Below, piece after piece: positions 6,380-6,846 of a stretch of 6,846 nucleotides of DNA. Source of the DNA: Chitinophagales bacterium (GTDB taxonomy: Bacteria; Bacteroidota; Bacteroidia; Chitinophagales; Chitinophagaceae); assembly GCA_013297585.1 (NCBI GenBank), contig JAAFHG010000197.1, positions 1-6,846 on the forward strand, written 5' to 3'. Each line of letters begins with the position of its first letter. Within the stretch, counting starts at the first letter, position 1. The notes beneath the pieces were generated by a model. That model saw only the letters and a program-made list of their open reading frames with translations, was not told where the DNA came from and did not search any database. A program made the translations under genes and the position numbers.

Positions 6380-6411
6380 ACTTCGACTTGTCCCTTAGGT
6401 CAAGTCGAAGT
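6380..6411. repeat. 11-bp perfect hairpin after the K+ channel gene
   Basis: ACTTCGACTTG (6380-6390) pairs perfectly with CAAGTCGAAGT (6401-6411) around a 10-base loop that can form a CC/GG pair. It begins 9 bases after the channel stop and is the first structure that could end the transcript. It is followed by TCTAATAAAA rather than a T run, so classic intrinsic termination is doubtful. The CTTCGACTTG arm resembles dispersed palindromes common in Bacteroidota intergenic DNA. Confidence 0.6.
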
Positions 6412-6494
6412 TCTAATAAAAGGCTTCTCAGATGTCCATTATGCACCATAGCTTTTCCAAAACCTACTTAACCTGCTGCACCATGCGTAAGGGA

Positions 6495-6583
6495 TGGCAG
6501 TGGATAGTACTGCGAAGCAGTACGAGTCCCGATAGCTATCGGGAAGGAACGAACAGCCCGACCCGCCACAAGCGGGAACGCCA
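6495..6583. repeat. Branched element: closing stem around three hairpins
   Basis: Four stems nest cleanly. TGGC (6495-6498) pairs with GCCA (6580-6583). Inside are GTACTGC-GAA-GCAGTAC (6507-6523), the 18-base palindrome at 6527-6544 centred on GATAGCTATC, and CCCGC-CACAA-GCGGG (6562-6576). The first hairpin contains GCGAAGC, a known unusually stable mini-hairpin in single-stranded DNA. The flanks GGATGGCAGTGGATA and GGGAACGCCAAAA resemble a dispersed non-coding element I recall from Bacteroidota genomes. It may be a structured RNA or an element that moves as folded single-stranded DNA; neither is shown here. Confidence 0.6.
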
Positions 6584-6587
6584 AAAA

Positions 6588-6614
6588 GATTTATGATTTG
6601 GGATTTATGATTTG
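6588..6614. repeat. Short direct repeat, 14-base period
   Basis: GATTTATGATTTG occurs at 6588-6600 and again exactly at 6602-6614. The following TGAATTGTG looks like a decayed third start. It abuts the branched element and may be slippage-generated filler between repeat elements. Confidence 0.6.
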
Positions 6615-6627
6615 TGAATTGTGCCAA

Positions 6628-6660
6628 ACCCGACATGTCTTGAAGACACAGGTGTTCGGA
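6628..6660. repeat. Imperfect palindrome
   Basis: The centre TGTCTT-G-AAGACA (6636-6648) is a perfect 6-bp inverted repeat with a one-base centre. Outside it, CCGA (6630-6633) and TCGG (6656-6659) pair again, with mismatches and a small bulge between. The layout resembles a degraded copy of a longer palindromic repeat. No T run follows, so it is not called a terminator. Confidence 0.45.
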
Positions 6661-6680
6661 AGTTTAATTTACTGTTGTAA

Positions 6681-6846
6681 ATATGTCATTCCTACGGAAC
6701 TTTTACCATTTGGGGTACTCTTTTTCTACCGATATTTTGGCCTTAACAGGGCTTATTTGTTGTGAATTAAGTGCCGTAGGCATAAAATATTGGTAGTAAT
6801 ATCAAATCGACCGCTTACAAAAAGCCCTGTGGGGGCGGTATATCAT
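6681..6846. repeat. Four degenerate repeat units as two facing pairs, running off the window edge
   Basis: Units 1 (6681-6704, CATTCCTACGGAACTTT) and 2 (6731-6754, CCTTAACAGGGCTT) read in reverse. Units 3 (6767-6792, TTAAGTGCCGTAGGCAT) and 4 (6819-6846, AAAAAGCCCTGTGGGGGCGG) read forward. The shared forward pattern is AA-GYCC-GT-GG followed by an ATAT-rich tail. CTACCGATATTTT (6726-6738) matches AAAATATTGGTAG (6785-6797) as an inverted repeat with one mismatch. Unit 2 can thus pair with 3 and unit 1 with 4, giving one large imperfect palindrome. Motifs like CCGTAGG followed by ATAT recur in Bacteroidota intergenic DNA, to my recollection. Confidence 0.55.

Larger units (their letters stand above)
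6371..6846. other. Gene-free stretch packed with repeat elements
   Basis: No gene is supported in these 476 bases. Minus-strand 6439-6636 is open, but it simply reads through the palindromes. Five separate repeat-type elements occur in sequence and are listed individually. Nothing is seen in 6412-6490. The cluster may mark a boundary where short elements pile up, or a site of repeated insertion. Confidence 0.65.

Noticed and set aside
6380..6411. Calling this hairpin an intrinsic terminator
   Set aside because: There is no T run after the stem; the following bases are TCTAATAAAA.
6439..6636. Open minus-strand frame of 65 codons
   Set aside because: It reads straight through the palindromic elements at 6495-6583 and the direct repeat. 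Its composition (Cys, Ser, Gly-rich) is that of translated repeats, so it is not a gene.

Overview
The window looks like a piece of a Bacteroidota chromosome, probably Chitinophagales/Sphingobacteriales-like. The signs are an AT-rich genome, A/T-rich translation starts with no Shine-Dalgarno, a DUF5723-type outer-membrane barrel, a Bacteroidota-type HU-like gene, and several short palindromic elements of the kind that litter Bacteroidota intergenic DNA. Family names come from recognising the sequences, not from a search.

Positions 1-3404 are an ordinary, well-preserved block. It holds the C-terminal end of an exported beta-rich protein (1-525), then a secreted DUF5723-like barrel protein 53 bases later (579-1961), which is probably its operon partner. 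A strong intrinsic terminator follows (1981-2022), and then a complete class I/II PLP-dependent aminotransferase (2208-3404) with all the expected catalytic residues.

Positions 3405-6846 look different. Three small genes for membrane proteins sit in long non-coding stretches full of hairpins and repeats: an orphan two-helix protein (3737-4279), a second two-helix protein (5142-5687), and a six-helix voltage-gated K+ channel (5684-6370). The last two overlap by ATGA and should be translated as a pair. Sampled 60-base blocks have 17-18 G/C in these genes, against 28 in the aminotransferase. Between them lies a decayed HU-like DNA-binding protein gene (4630-4955), which keeps the aminotransferase-like composition (28 of 60). 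It is followed by four copies of a 21-22 bp tandem repeat.

The right end (6371-6846) has no gene. It holds five unrelated repeat-type elements in a row: an 11-bp hairpin, a junction of three hairpins closed by a short stem, a 14-base direct repeat, an imperfect palindrome, and four degenerate repeat units arranged as two facing pairs that run to the window edge. No defence system, integrase, transposase, CRISPR array, tRNA or rRNA is visible. The best leads for something undescribed are the K+ channel with its coupled two-helix partner, the branched element at 6495-6583, and the helically phased tandem repeat beside the dead HU gene.
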